Notes under the pieces: generated by a model | What the model was told of the DNA's origin: nothing | The model's input: the letters and a program-made list of their open reading frames with translations, nothing else | Databases searched by the model: none | Assembly: GCA_022828595.1 (NCBI GenBank) | Contig: JAKGHH010000001.1 | Span: forward strand, 208,072,348 to 208,136,347 | Origin: Nelumbo lutea | Lineage: Eukaryota; Streptophyta; Magnoliopsida; Proteales; Nelumbonaceae | DNA: 64,000 nt | Direction of reading: 5' to 3' | Program-made: the position numbers and the translations under genes | In this document: one piece after another, positions 1-11,670 of the stretch | Numbering within the stretch: the first letter of the stretch is position 1 | Layout of the letters: the number at the start of each line of letters is the position of its first letter

Positions 1-1189
1 CTAAACATAGCAAACTGGAGACTAGGTACTTGTCATTTCTAAAGCAGATACATTTTATATAAGAAAATAATTTACCTTGTCATTTATGATCAACCAACAA
101 TCTTTCTTGGAGGAATGGAGAAAGACCTCTGATAAAGAATAAGCTTTGTATTCCTCCATTGCAAGAGGAAAGACTCAGAACCCCAAGAGATCAAAAGAAA
201 CACCGGATAGAATACCAAGAGAAACCTACTTACTATGTCTTTCTCTCTCCCATTAGAAAATAGAGGATCAACAATGCATTTGACCCACATCATCACCAAC
301 CTGAAGTCTTGTTGAAGAATACCAAGATGATTGGGCAATATAGTTATCTAACCATAGGAAGTCATTGTCTGACATCTGCAAGTTTTTTTTTTTTTTTAAT
401 CCAATTTATTAAGGAAATAAACCTTAATACAGAAAACTAATTATAGTAGGATCAACTAATGAGTCATGCCACCTGATATGAAATAAACGGCTTACCAAAT
501 TAACCAAATATATGGTTTGATGAAAAGGCCATCTCCGAATGGGCCCGTATAATTTGACAAATCTTTTTATACGGTTTTTCAAAGTTAAAAATACCAAAAT
601 TTGATCTTTTTCCATTTGGCAATGAAAGACGAGAAGCCAGAATGACCCAAAAAACTAACGGAAACTCATTTGGTAAGATGTTGTCTGTGATATTGACACA
701 TACCATAAGTGTAGAAGGAATCTCTCTCTTAAGACATCATCAAATATAAATTACATGAAGCAGGCTGGAAATGGGTTGAGTGATCCGATGTGTTCATTTA
801 AATGGTTTGGTTGGATCCAATTCTGATCGATTGAATCCATATGTTGCTACATAAATTGGTGTGGCTTGTTAACGGGTAGGTTGTCTTCAATTAACCCAAC
901 CCTCCCTACATCCCCCTTACAAATAGTACAAGCAGGGACTCGTGCGATGTATGGGAAAGTCTGAAAGATTTAATAATTTTATTTTTCATTTAATATTAAT
1001 TTATAAAAAATAATTATTGTTAATCAAATATTTTTTAATAAATTTAGTTTTATTAATAATTTATAGTAATTTTAATAATTTTTATCTTTTTTGTTATTTT
1101 TAAATGAAATTTTGATTAATTTTAAATAAATAAAAATAATTATAAAAGTTAACATTTTTATTAATTCCACTAATAATTAACAATTATAT
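1..1189. other. AT-rich spacer, no gene recognised
   Basis: No recognisable gene. The small minus-strand frames here (82 aa or less) match no family I know and lack context. A run of 15 T at 383-397 followed by AATCCAATTTATTAAGG resembles the reversed poly(A) end of a LINE-type insertion on the minus strand, but I see no coding remnant to its right. From about 960 to 1180 the sequence is strongly AT-rich. Confidence 0.5.
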
Positions 1190-1690
1190 ATGAATGACAA
1201 CGGGGTGGGTTCAGGGCAGGGCACCCCATCCCTTTCCCTACTCTATAGTCAATACACTCTATTGCATCCCCGCCTTGTCTTTAGTGTCACGCGGGTTCAA
1301 GGCAAGATAATCACTCCTCAATGTCAGGCGAGTTTAGGGGCAAGGCACCCCATTCCTCATCAAGGATGGAGAATCCTCGAATTTCCCTGCCCCGTCCCCA
1401 GTATTGGGTAGGTTCAAGTAGAGGTGTAAATTGGGTCGTGCTAGGTCGACATGACACAACCCGCATGTGGCCCGCACAAAGTGCGAGTCGTGCCATGCTA
1501 GCCCATGAGGCAACCCGGGCCGTGCCTCCCTCCTCTAGGATAATTTGGGGGTCGGTTTGGCACGGCCCATGGCCCGAACCCACACGGGCTCATGTCGTGC
1601 CATGAGTCGGGCTGGTCCATGGGCCGGGCCTTGGGCCAGGCCATGCCATACACCAAGCCAAGCTCAAGGCAAGGCACTCACTCCCTGCCC
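1190..1690. repeat. GC-rich repetitive block of GGGCC-type words
   Basis: An abrupt GC-rich island inside AT-rich DNA, full of GGGC, GGCCC and CATGGG words. Several open frames overlap on both strands, which is what a stop-poor GC-rich repeat gives, so none is called as a gene. The composition resembles the GC-rich ends of the hAT-like MITE at 21196-21771, and AGAGGTGTAAATTGGGTCG near 1417 looks like a single hAT-type end with no partner. Probably a degraded non-autonomous DNA transposon. Confidence 0.35.
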
Positions 1691-1964
1691 AAGGTTTTTA
1701 AAATTGGACCAGATAGGGAACCGTTATGGGGTCGAATGGTTCGACTGTTTGGTCCGAACGGATGACTCGCTCTGACAAAAAAATTAGAAAAACAAAAAAA
1801 TGCCAAAAATTATTGTTCGGATTGACGGTTCAACCTCCCAGGTCAGCAGTTCGCTAACCAAATAAACGGTTTTTGGACAAAAAGCGGTTTTGAGGTGAAA
1901 TGGTGTCCGATTCCCAATTTTTTCGGTCTAACCATCTAGTTTGATCTAGTTTTGAAAATACTAT
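1691..1964. mobile_element. Candidate MITE with imperfect terminal inverted repeats
   Basis: The left end AAGGTTTTTAAAATTGGACC and the reverse complement of the right end (AGTATTTTCAAAACTAGATC) align imperfectly. I could not define a target-site duplication. A block starting CAAGGTTTTTGAACC at about 6030 may be a distant relative. Confidence 0.35.
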
Positions 1965-3990
1965 CCCCGTCAACCCAATATTCAATTTGATGATAGAAAT
2001 GATCAAAAGGATATTGAGTATCAACCACATGGTAAATTTCTAAAAATACACTAAATTGTCTTTAACATTCAAAAATGTAATTTTATGAAAATTTTGGAAA
2101 ATTTATTGTACTTGTATAATTTTGAAAATTTATTAAAAAATTTTTAAATTTTTATAAAATAATTTATTTTCTTTTTAAATGGTTTACTTATAGAATTATA
2201 CTAATTTATCTTATAATTTCTAATATAAACTAACCAATAATTTCCTTGTTCCAATATTATACTAATTTTTCTTAATAATTTGTGTAATTATTTGTTCAAA
2301 TTATAGTTTTACATTTCCCATAGACATTTATCTTTAATAATTTTCAATGAAAATTACATAATTTTTCAATGGTTTTCCAAAATCTATCAAATGTAATAAG
2401 TTTTTTCAAAATATTCTAATAATTTTCAATAATTATTTAATGCATTTTAAATAAACTTTCAAATACTTTATATCTTTTCATTTCAAAAATGTTATTTTAC
2501 GAAAATGTAGTTTTACGAAAAATTTTGAAAAAATTATTGCATTTGTGTAACTATGGGGATTTATTGAAAGTTTTTAAATTTTTATTAAATATATTTTTTT
2601 ATTTGGTAGTTTACTAACAAAATTACACTAACTTATATTTTATTTTTCAATATAAATTAATTAATAATTTCATTTCATAGAAATTAGTTAAAGAGTTTTC
2701 AATTTCTATAAAATGTTGTTAATGGGTTAATTAATAACAATATTTATTAATTTTTGGTAATTTATTAACCATACTAATAAGAAAATTTAATTTTTGGTAA
2801 TTTACTAACCGTATTTATTAACTTTTGGTAATAACACTATTTAATACTCATTGAATATGGGTGGTATTAAATATTAACCATATTTAACTACTTATTAATT
2901 AGTATGAATATTTTAAATGAGGGAGAGTGGATATAGATTGGGGGGATGCATTTTAGGAATTGGTTAGGGAGTTGGGCAACATGATAATTTCTATTGGTTT
3001 AAATGAGATACCTTAGGAGAGAGATTGTAGGAATATTTTTAGGTGGTTGGGTGACACGACTTAATGAGAGTGGTGGGAAGGGGAGAGGAGAGAAAGTCAA
3101 AGAGAATGCAGGGAGGGGATAATGGAGCAAGGAGAGACATGGTGACGGGGACCAGTGCGATGCACAAGCTTTGTTAAGCAAAAGCTAAACAATAGAAATA
3201 CATAAGAGTATATAATTGTTTTATATTTTAACTTTTTAATAAACAATCTAATCAAACTCAACTCGAGTTGGTCGGTTTTCTAGTATTTCTGATTGGCTTT
3301 GGTTTAACAAATATATATTAATATTTTATATTTTAAATTTAATTTTTTAATATGAAAAAGTAGGAAAATTCTCATATTTATTAGTCTAAAATATTTTATA
3401 TCATAGATTTACTTTTTGTAATTTATTTTTTAATAATATCATTGTAATTTATGAAATTTAAAGTTAATTTTTAGGTTTAAATCTTTTGAACAAACAAACT
3501 AAATGGAAAATAGACCCAAATCAATACAACCCAAGTTAGTGGGTTTTCACTAATGGTCAATTGGTTTCAAGTGACAAACTACGGACTTGACTAAATCAAT
3601 TTGGTTAGCGAAACAACCTACAACTGAACTAAACCAATCATTGAAAACTCTTAATTTCAACTAAATTTATAGTCTAGTATCTAATAAATAACAATAGTTT
3701 AATCTCCAATAATTATTGAAAATTTATAGCAAACGTACACAATCATTGAAAATAAGTTTATAATGAAAATATAATAGATATATAATAAAAATACAATAAT
3801 TACAAAAATATAATAAATACTGAAAATATACTAAATTAGTCAATAAATAGTGTAATCTCAAATAATAGTTTAATCTCTAATAAGTATTAATCTATAAATT
3901 ATAAAAAATATATAGTTAAGAAAAATAAATTTATAACAAAAATACAATACATACAATAAATTAAATTTCAAAGGTATGGTGACAGACCAA

Positions 3991-4022
<32 letters not shown>

Positions 4023-4138
4023 ATACTCTAGCAAGCAAAAATTGGGCAAACCAAATATGCATCACTGAGGTTTATGGAATCCTGAGAACATATGTGATTG
4101 ATTGAATCTTGAGAATGAATTACCATTTTAATGTAATG
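1965..4138. other. AT-rich spacer, no gene
   Basis: Very AT-rich DNA with many TTAATTA, TTTATTAA and AATTTT words and stop codons in every frame. The only distinct item is the (TA)n tract at 3996-4022. No conserved coding segment or clear repeat boundary seen. Confidence 0.6.
3996..4022. repeat. (TA)n microsatellite
   Basis: About 27 bp of uninterrupted TA dinucleotides, a simple repeat likely to vary in length between individuals. Confidence 0.9.
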
Positions 4139-4146
4139 ATATTAAC

Positions 4147-4412
4147 TAGGGGTGCTCATGGTTCGGAGTACTACTGATTTTTGTAAAATCAGTAATCGAA
4201 ATTGAATCAAAGTCAATCGGTTCGGTTAATCGTCAGTTTAATGCAAATATATTCATCTGCAATATATAGATAATATAAAATATATATAAATAATATATAT
4301 AATACACATAATATATATAAATATGTGTATACCGGTCGGTTTAGTTAACTGAAATTTTTTATTCGATCCTATTAGTATGATTTGTTCTTTTGGTTTTTTA
4401 TGATCACCCCTA
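4147..4412. mobile_element. hAT-like MITE, 266 bp, 8-bp TSD
   Basis: The left terminus TAGGGGTGCTCATGGTTCGG and the right terminus TGATCACCCCTA form short terminal inverted repeats (TAGGGGTG.TCAT). Flanking 8-mers ATATTAAC (4139-4146) and ATATTGAC (4413-4420) differ at one base. An 8-bp duplication and TAGGGGTG ends are typical of plant hAT non-autonomous elements. No coding capacity; the interior is mostly AT repeats. Confidence 0.8.
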
Positions 4413-4420
4413 ATATTGAC

Positions 4421-4842
4421 ATAGGAATAGGGCTTTTTATGTGGCAGTGTATTGTTTGAGTCCAATCCAGGAATCAAATCTCAACTCTCAATTAGAGTCT
4501 TGGGCCTCTTGGCCTACCCTATCTTTACTTGAACATGTATAGAGCATGCCCTTCTGCTAGTATATATATAAAAGGATTTTTGATGAAGGCATGCAAGACT
4601 CTCAATACACAAATTTTGATTATTGAACCAGGTCAAGCAAGAACTGATTCCAGGCCTATAGCTTTTATATATAAAACTAGTGAGGACCCGTGCAATGCGT
4701 GAGCATTTTATGGAAAGTTGAAATTGAAAGAGCCTCATGTGATGAACAGGATTCATTGGAGAATTATCTTAATTTTATTAATTGTTTGAACCAATCTATA
4801 GCATGTACTTCTTTTTCCGTAATTGTATATTTTCACTTTCCT
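4421..4842. other. Spacer, no gene
   Basis: No gene recognised between two MITEs. Short frames on the minus strand lack family features. Confidence 0.5.
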
Positions 4843-4845
4843 TAA

Positions 4846-4963
4846 GGTTGTGTTTGGTTTGAAAGAAAAGGTAGGAATAGGAAGGGAAAGGCAGGGAAAC
4901 TTCTACAAACCTTATATAGGTTTCCTGCCTTTCCCTACCTTTTCCTTCAAACCAAACATAGCC
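4846..4963. mobile_element. Tourist/Harbinger-like MITE, 118 bp
   Basis: Nearly palindromic: the left arm GGTTGTGTTTGGTTTGAAAG pairs with the right arm CTTCAAACCAAACATAGCC. It is flanked on both sides by TAA (4843-4845, 4964-4966). TAA duplications and GGxTGTGTTTGG ends are typical of Tourist/PIF-Harbinger MITEs. A second family member lies at 52335-52431. A transcript through it would fold into a long hairpin. Confidence 0.75.
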
Positions 4964-4966
4964 TAA

Positions 4967-7135
4967 TAGTAATCATAAAATGATCCTTATCTATTAGGTA
5001 TTACCAGATTCAGAACTTTATCCAATGCATCTAATTAAGTAAGGAAAGGAAGAAATGTAAATCTAATATGGACAAACATAAATAATTAATTCATGTAAAT
5101 TAATTTTAACAATTTATTATGTTTAATAAATACTTCATATTTTGGTGATATGTTTTCTTTGTCTAATTAATGTGAAATTGATTCTATTAATTTACTAATT
5201 AATAAATTAAGTGATTCGCTTAATTGAATGATTTTTCAACTATATTAATTATTTTAATTAACTATATCTTTAATTTAATGAATTAAGTAAATCACTTGAC
5301 TATACCAATTATTTAACTATGTCCAAGTTAAATAGAATTAATAAATTTAGTTTATGGACCCGGGTCATTCTACCTAAAAAATTGATCCATTCGGATCAAT
5401 TTAAATTAATTACATATCTAAATTTAATTAATTTACTCATTTTATCTCTACCCGGAATGCTGTATGTAATGCTGTTTTTTTTTAATAATATGAGTTTCTG
5501 TTATTGATAAAAAAGTATAATTAATTTACCCAATTAAATTTATATTATCTAAATTAACTAACTGAATTAAAGACACCCAACTTAATTATATAATAATTAA
5601 CTAATTTCCTTAAGTGAAATCAATTATTTAACCATATTAATTAATTTAGTTAAATTAATTTGGGCTTCTTAAAATTAATTTAGTTATAAATCAAATTAAT
5701 CAAATTACCCTAACTACATTAACGCATTAATTCTTCTCATTCTCATATGCATCAATTGTTTAAGTGAATTAATATTTAACTTCATGAAGTGAATCAAGTG
5801 TCAACTTTTTAACTTAACCAAATTACACTGATGTCTTTGGCTTTTACACTAATATTATGAATTAATGAAGTGAATTAACGGTCAAATTAATTGATGAAAT
5901 CTAGCTTCATATTTTTTTAGATTATTATTTTATGAAATAAGATTAACTTAATTAACAAAGTTACCTTATATATATGCCAAAATGTTACCTTGTGGGGCAC
6001 TGGGATATACTGCTAATGGGTTTTAAGCAAGGTTTTTGAACCACTGTTGATCCGAACAATCGGACTATTCGGCTCGGGAATCGTTCAAGTAATCGGTTCC
6101 ATTTTACCCCAAACCCGGACTTTGGTTAAAAATCATTGGAAAAGTCAGCAACTCATTAACCTGGGTAGTCGAATTGTTGACCCATTCAACGGGTTTTGAC
6201 CATTTTTTATTTTTTAATTTATTTGTCAGAACAGGTTGTCCGGTCAAATCAAATGGTCGGACCATTAACCCAAAAACCGATGACCTCAACGGGTTTAAAT
6301 AAACAGTTTAGGCTCAATTAAAAAGGAGTACAAATACAAATACAAATAATGCAAATACATACAAAATAATACAAAATATTAAATTTTACTCCTTCGAAAC
6401 TGAATCTTAAGAATCAAAGGTCAGGTTAACCATCGAAGTGCAGAAAATGTCGCATGGAGTGGTTGCAGAGGGCATTATCAACAGCCGATAACTGCATATT
6501 CATAAGTTGATGGAAATTGATAACTGCATATTCATAAGGTCAGGTTAACCACCAAACAGTCATATTTTCTCATGGTTTGCCACTTGTAAAAACTCAAAGT
6601 CCCTATAAAATTTTTACCATTCACTTCAATCAAAATTGATTTCTTTGATCTTTGTTTAGCTCGCTTGAACAAAAATAAAATAGAGCATACCAATCTTTTT
6701 CTTTGGCTAAACAAAAATAAAATAAAGCATACCTGGAAAACTCAATGATTTATGAAATGGGGAGGAGTTTGAGTTTGGAAGAATGGGAAGGAAACTTTTC
6801 CTTATACGTAGCTAGGTTTTGGCAAGGTTCCTTTTTAGAATCTTTATGATTGGTTGATAGACATGATGATGTGACATAATGGGAGAGCTGGGAGGACTGG
6901 GAAGGGAGAATGGAGGAAGGAGAGAGAGTTAAAGGAGGAAGCAAGAAAGGGTGAGGGAGAAAGAAGAATAAGGGTGATGTGGACAACCTTGATTTATATA
7001 TATAACATCATTATTCATGTTCATCCCAACTATATGGGGTCAACCAAATGAATCCTATTTCACCAATTCATTCTATTTAAAACTATATTTTCTATCAAAT
7101 TATTAATACTCAAATCATTTCAAATATTATAAATA
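4967..7135. other. AT-rich spacer with one possible decayed repeat
   Basis: Mostly AATTAATT-type sequence without coding signal. A block at about 6030-6300, rich in CCGAACAATCGG- and GGTCGGACC-like words, begins CAAGGTTTTTGAACC and may be an old MITE, but no TSD could be set. A purine-rich tract at 6890-6970 gives spurious minus-strand frames. Confidence 0.5.
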
Positions 7136-7140
7136 ATATG

Positions 7141-7407
7141 TGTTAGAATCGGCTGTACAAGGGTAGTACAGTCCTTTTATGTTTAGTTATATATGTATTG
7201 CTTTGCTGATGTGGCCATCACTTAAGGGCACAATGGTAATCCTTGTATATCTTATAAGAGTATAAATAAAAGACAGACCAACTAGAGGTTTTGAGATTTT
7301 TCTCTCTAGTTCGGCTATGACTTTTCTCCTTTTTTTCTTCTCTTTCTCCTTCTCCTTCTCTTTCTTCTGATTTGAACATATATGAACATCTAATCTGAGT
7401 TTTATCA
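7141..7407 (+). mobile_element. Solo LTR, 267 bp, 5-bp TSD
   Basis: Starts TGTTAGAATCGGCTG and ends TTTTATCA, with the canonical TG...CA termini of an LTR. It is flanked by the perfect 5-bp duplication ATATG (7136-7140 and 7408-7412). A TATAAATA box lies at 7261-7268, followed by a pyrimidine-rich stretch, as in Copia LTRs. No internal domain adjoins it, so it is read as a solo LTR left by LTR-LTR recombination. Confidence 0.75.
7261..7268 (+). promoter_or_regulatory. TATA box of the 267-bp solo LTR
   Basis: TATAAATA in the middle of the LTR, at the usual U3/R position. It could still start transcription rightward into 7.3-7.5 kb. Confidence 0.5.
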
Positions 7408-7529
7408 ATATGTATATATTATATGTGCAATACACATATTTAAATATATGTGGGGGAGGTCAGGCCTAGGCTTGAATTACTTTGGCCTTGGCTTGGTCTT
7501 GAAATTTACAAGCAAGGTTTAGCTAAACA

Positions 7530-7680
7530 CTTTGGCTGTTTAGCAGGCTGTGGAACCAATGATGAAGTTCCACGCCAGTAATAAAATACATGGGGCCTGC
7601 ACCTTTCACAGTGGAGCCCATGAATTTATTACAGACATGGAACCTCATCATTGATTCCACAGCCCGCTGAACAGCCAAAG
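7530..7680. repeat. 151-bp foldback (palindromic MITE-like element)
   Basis: Two 56-bp arms, 7530-7585 and 7625-7680, are inverted copies matching at about 49 of 56 positions, with a 39-bp loop. Both begin CTTTGGCTGTT and end GTAATAAA when read inward. No convincing target-site duplication was seen. A transcript would form a long near-perfect hairpin, so it is either a foldback transposon or a source of small RNA. Confidence 0.8.
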
Positions 7681-8001
7681 CATTCAACCAATCTGAATTC
7701 AAAATTTACAAGCCTGATGCAAGGTTGGGCTTGAACACAAAACCTAGGCTCAAGCCCAAAATTTCTGAACTGGGCTCAACCCAACTTTCTATTTCTCTCT
7801 TAATTTCTGTCAAATCAAACACAACCTGGCAAATGAAACAAAAAGTGCAAATTTTGCATCAGGTAACAGTATAAAATATAAATCATGTTTGCAGACAAAC
7901 AATGCAAAACTGAACCAAGTGTAAAATTTGCATGCGATTCAGATTTGTATTGCAAACAAACGTCGCTTTATGAACTTTCTAACAACTTTCTATTTGTCCC
8001 T
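7681..8001. other. Spacer with a local partial duplication
   Basis: No gene. The words at 7792-7826 (CAACTTTCTATTT... ...CAAATCAAACACAACC) recur across the solo-LTR insertion site, at 7982-8006 joined to 9794-9815. A short segment was therefore duplicated before the LTR landed in one copy. Confidence 0.5.
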
Positions 8002-8508
8002 CAAGTTGAAGGGATGAGAGATCCATTATATGGATGATCGAACCCTACAAGAAGGTTGGGCAAATTTTCAAAAATTTCTCTCCCATCTAGGAATCACATT
8101 CCCTATTTTAGAAAACTGCATTTTCAATGATCGTTATTGAATCCAAAACCGGACCAGATCTGAAACCAAAAGAGAGGAGAGGGATATACTTGATACGAAG
8201 TAGCAGTAACTCCCAATGAAGGTATTCACGCCCAAGGAGAATACCAAAACTCGCTTCCACCGAAGATGACACAGTGTGTAATGAAATAGGATCAGTAGGA
8301 TAGCTCTTCAACAAGAACCAGGATCCTTCAGCAAGAATCGAACAAGGTCTGGTGAGCATGACTTCAAATTATTTCTTCAGCCAAGAAACAATATCAAGAA
8401 CCTTTCTTGATCAATTCCTCAAGAGGAGATCAAACTGGGTAGGAATGGCAAGAATATGAAAGAATTCTGTAGGTTGTTGTGTTATGTAACTGAGGAATTT
8501 GCCCCCTT

Positions 8509-8516
8509 TATTTATA
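8509..8516 (-). promoter_or_regulatory. TATA box in solo LTR
   Basis: TATAAATA read on the minus strand within GGCTATAAATA, a context also present in the LTR copies at 22236-22243 and 35270-35277. Confidence 0.55.
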
Positions 8517-9182
8517 GCCTTCTCAGGATCAGCCTCCTAATCTAATTAGGAAAGAGTTCCTTAATCCAAATCTGATATTTGGATATGGACTCTTGAATGG
8601 ATAAGACCTATCTTATCCTTTAGCTAATCCTAATCAGATTATAAATCATATCTTTCCTCATTTTAATTAACTAACTTAAGCCCAGTTTAAATTAGGTTTT
8701 AGGCCCATTAAGCTTGTGTTCACTTACCCCTTAACCTACTGCCCAGTTGACACTCTTTGTATGGCGTGAGACCCAAACATTGATATACACATCAGCCATA
8801 GGTTCAGCCTAGCCTTTGTTAAAAAGCATGGCCGAATTTACTATAGGAAACAGCGAACCCCTGAGTCTATCGCCATGGGCTCTTAATGGGCCCAACATTT
8901 ACACTAAATGGTCATTGGGTTCAACTACCTTATGAAAACCCAAGGACTATGGGCAGATGCAAGATTAACCCATCAGGTATTACCCTCAATGGTCTTACAC
9001 TTAACCTCTCAACCCATAATGATCAAACACTGCCCGACAAGAGATGACCCCTCCTTCGGCTGCAATGTACAATGCTACATTCTCTACTCACATGGATCCC
9101 GGGAATTAAAACTTTTTGCAAACATTTTGAAACCATAATATATATAAGTATATCTCTATATAAATATATTTTGCAAAAACAA

Positions 9183-9199
9183 ATTTCAACGGTTGAAAT
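9183..9199. promoter_or_regulatory. 17-bp palindrome ATTTCAACGGTTGAAAT in LTR
   Basis: Perfect inverted repeat around one central base. It contains AACGG, a known core for plant MYB proteins. It is intact in three LTR copies although the sequence around it has diverged. Function is inferred only. Confidence 0.4.
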
Positions 9200-9793
9200 C
9201 AATTACCGACAGTTTAGGTTTCCATCAGAGAGAGTGCATTCCCCGATCATTCACTTTGTCTGACAAAGGGACTGATCCTATCACTATTATCACTCACTCA
9301 AATGAATTCTCGGACTGTCCCAACATACCTAGGTTTTGACCCCCTCTAAGGATCTCACTAATTGGTATATCAAAAACAGCCCAATCCGGCACCTAGTGTA
9401 ATACCATAATCGAGTCTAAGGGTCAGGTGTAAGATTCCAATTTTATCCATCTATCTCCAAGGTCCAGGGCAATATTAGAATTTTGGTTCAGTTTAGAGTT
9501 TCAAGAAAATTCACACATGTACCTCAGGTCTCACATTGGCAGTTGAGACAAACCACCCCAACCAACTTGGTGGTACATCAGTGCCAGCCTTAGTAGGATA
9601 AATCTCCCAAGATCTATCCAACGGTTATGAAGATTCTAAACTAACACGAGTTTCATAAATGTCTAATTTGAGGGTATTACACAGAAATACACCACAATGG
9701 CATAAATCAATTATGTACTTTATTCATTTACAATAAATGTCAAAAGATACATCAATCTGATTGGAGCTAAGGGCATAACTGTCTAACACAAGT

Positions 9794-11423
9794 TCTATCA
9801 AATCAAACACAACCGTCTAGAATGTTTATCTTCTCTAGAATATAATTCAAAACGGGGCCAGGCAAAAAACCAGAATGTTAATGGGTAGTTGTTGACAATT
9901 AGCACATTTAAACCATAAAAATCATTAACCATGACTCAAAAAGGTTACTGGGCACAGGTTCAAGTGCGGATGGTCTGGCCGAGTCTAGCAACATATGATC
10001 TTTTTCTTTTTGGCTACAAAGATTCTAGGGCATTTCTTTGAACATTTATGGCACAAAGGATCCAAGTATAAATCCTTCCATTCTATGCTTTTTCATACCA
10101 CCACCAACATAAATTATTAGGAGTCGCTTTTTACCCATTACCACCTTCAGGATCCATAATTCCTATATATACACGATACACCTGCAAAGCTGTAATCTGT
10201 TCAAACATATTTAACCAACAGTTAATTTTGCATCTAAACGCTGGATAAATCTTCTACCTATGATCTAGCTGACTCCTAGATAGGTATAGCTTAAGAGCAG
10301 CCAAGTATACAAGGCTTCCGCCATTCCGGGGTCTAGGGAGGGACAGGCGTATAAGAATGTAAACGTCAGATTAGATTCAAAATGGGCTATATCCAAATCC
10401 AATCCAATAATATAAAACTTATATCCAATGATCGGATCTCATATAGGTCAATTTGAATTTGAATCCATTAAGATGTCGGGTATTTGAATCGGAAAAATCT
10501 ATGATGTAAATCCACCTGATTGGTTACTACTTTTATGATACCGGTTAGTTGGCTATAAATTTATTTCAATATAATGTCTTTTGTACATCATAGTTGAATC
10601 CATTTGAATCTGATCCGATTCAATTTAATTTTTGTAAAATTTAACAAATTGTTAAAAGAAAAAAAGAAACATAAAAGTCTATAAAAAGAAAAACAAGAAC
10701 TATGCGCATTTTTCAACTATTTTTTACCATATATATACATGTCTTTTATAGGGGGCAATTCGAATTCAATCAAATTTTTAATTGGATCCTATCATTCGAT
10801 CCAAAAATCAGATCAGGGTATATCTAAATCCGACAAAATAGACAGATTAAAATTCAGATCGGATCATGATCTGGTCCATTTGCACCACTACAGATGTAAA
10901 AGGCTTTACCCTTGCAGATATAGTTTCTTCAGGGTAAAAGGGAGTTTCCTGCAAGTTTTGCAATCCAACGGGTACTTGCTCAATGGATTAGGATGAGTTT
11001 TTAAACACTTCAGATTCTTAGCCCAACCATCTGAACAATGACTGATAACCATGAAGCTAGGTTTTTTTTTTTATTTTTTTTATGACTGTTATCAGAAGCA
11101 TTTGATAATATGATGAAAATGATTCAGACAAGATTAAGTTAATCATGTTAGATACTGAAATCTGCAATCCAAGATGTAAAGATCAGCAAACATGCAAGAG
11201 GTTTTCTTTTCTCCTTTATCTTTTTGGGTTTAGGAGGGGCTGACATGCTAGACAAATCATTTTAAGGCTTCAAGAGAGAGATTGTTTGAAGATGATGAGT
11301 GGAGGAAAAAGAAACAGAGATCAAGATCTTGAAAAATAATATTCCAGAACATAAGACAGTTAATGATTCAAAATGGATAATCAAGTAGTCAAATCTAGCT
11401 TGATACTACCGAAGTTTAAAATA
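9794..11423. other. Spacer holding one candidate MITE
   Basis: No coding region recognised. It contains the candidate hAT-like MITE at 10352-10890 and simple T-rich runs near 11062-11085. The 85-aa frame at 10739 lies inside the MITE and is not a gene. Confidence 0.5.
10352..10890. mobile_element. Candidate hAT-like MITE, 539 bp
   Basis: The left end TAAGAATGTAAACGTCAGAT and the reverse complement of the right end (TAGTGGTGCAAATGGACCAG) align with several mismatches. Flanking 8-mers CAGGCGTA (10344-10351) and CAGATGTA (10891-10898) match at 6 of 8 positions. The interior is rich in GGATCAGAT/ATCCGAT words. Old and diverged, hence the modest confidence. Confidence 0.5.
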
Positions 11424-11549
11424 TTTTTTTGGCTCCATGGGGCTACACAACAGGAGGTAGCCCATCCCCCAACCCTGGTGCAGGCAGGATTCGATCCCAA
11501 GTCTCCACTACAACCTGCCAGAGACCTTACCAACTACCCAGTTGGCACC
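11424..11549 (-). mobile_element. tRNA-derived SINE
   Basis: Read on the minus strand it begins GGTGCCAACTGGGTAGTTGG and carries a B-box-like GGGATCGAATCC about 50 bp in. These are the split promoter parts of a tRNA-derived RNA polymerase III SINE. A plant-SINE-like body follows, ending GGAGCCAAAAAAAT. Imperfectly matching flanks (GAACTTTGGCAA and AAACTTCGGTAG on the minus strand) look like an aged target-site duplication. There is no tRNA acceptor stem, so this is not a tRNA gene. Confidence 0.75.
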
Positions 11550-11670
11550 TTGCCAAAGTTCAAAAAATGGTTCAAAATGATACTACCATATACAGACAAA
11601 TATAGGAGTAGAATATAACAATCAAACATGTCCAGCAACCCCAAAAAATTAAGAAAAAGAAGGCCCTATA
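11550..11670. other. 3' flank of the Myb/SANT gene
   Basis: Short region between the SINE and the stop codon of the minus-strand gene, probably its 3' untranslated region. The sequence AATTAAGAAAAAG near 11646 is unremarkable. Confidence 0.4.

Larger units (their letters stand above)
8007..9788 (-). mobile_element. Solo LTR of a long-LTR (Angela/BARE-like?) family, 1.78 kb
   Basis: On the minus strand it begins TGTTAGACAGTTATGCCC (at 9788) and ends CATCCCTTCA (at 8007). It is flanked by the perfect 5-bp duplication CAAGT (8002-8006 and 9789-9793). It carries a TATAAATA box at 8509-8516 (-) and the palindrome ATTTCAACGGTTGAAAT at 9183-9199. Related LTRs lie at 20397-22746 (+), 23786-24379 (-) and 34709-36639 (-). 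No internal domain remains. Small frames inside are not genes. Confidence 0.85.

Noticed and set aside
1311..1775. Overlapping frames on both strands in the GC-rich block
   Set aside because: Stop-poor repetitive GC-rich DNA opens several frames at once; none shows a domain.
3996..4022. CRISPR-like or tandem array
   Set aside because: It is a plain TA microsatellite; no spaced direct repeats occur anywhere in the window.
11424..11549. tRNA gene
   Set aside because: The A- and B-box-like parts are present, but no acceptor stem or cloverleaf, and an A-rich tail follows; this is a SINE.
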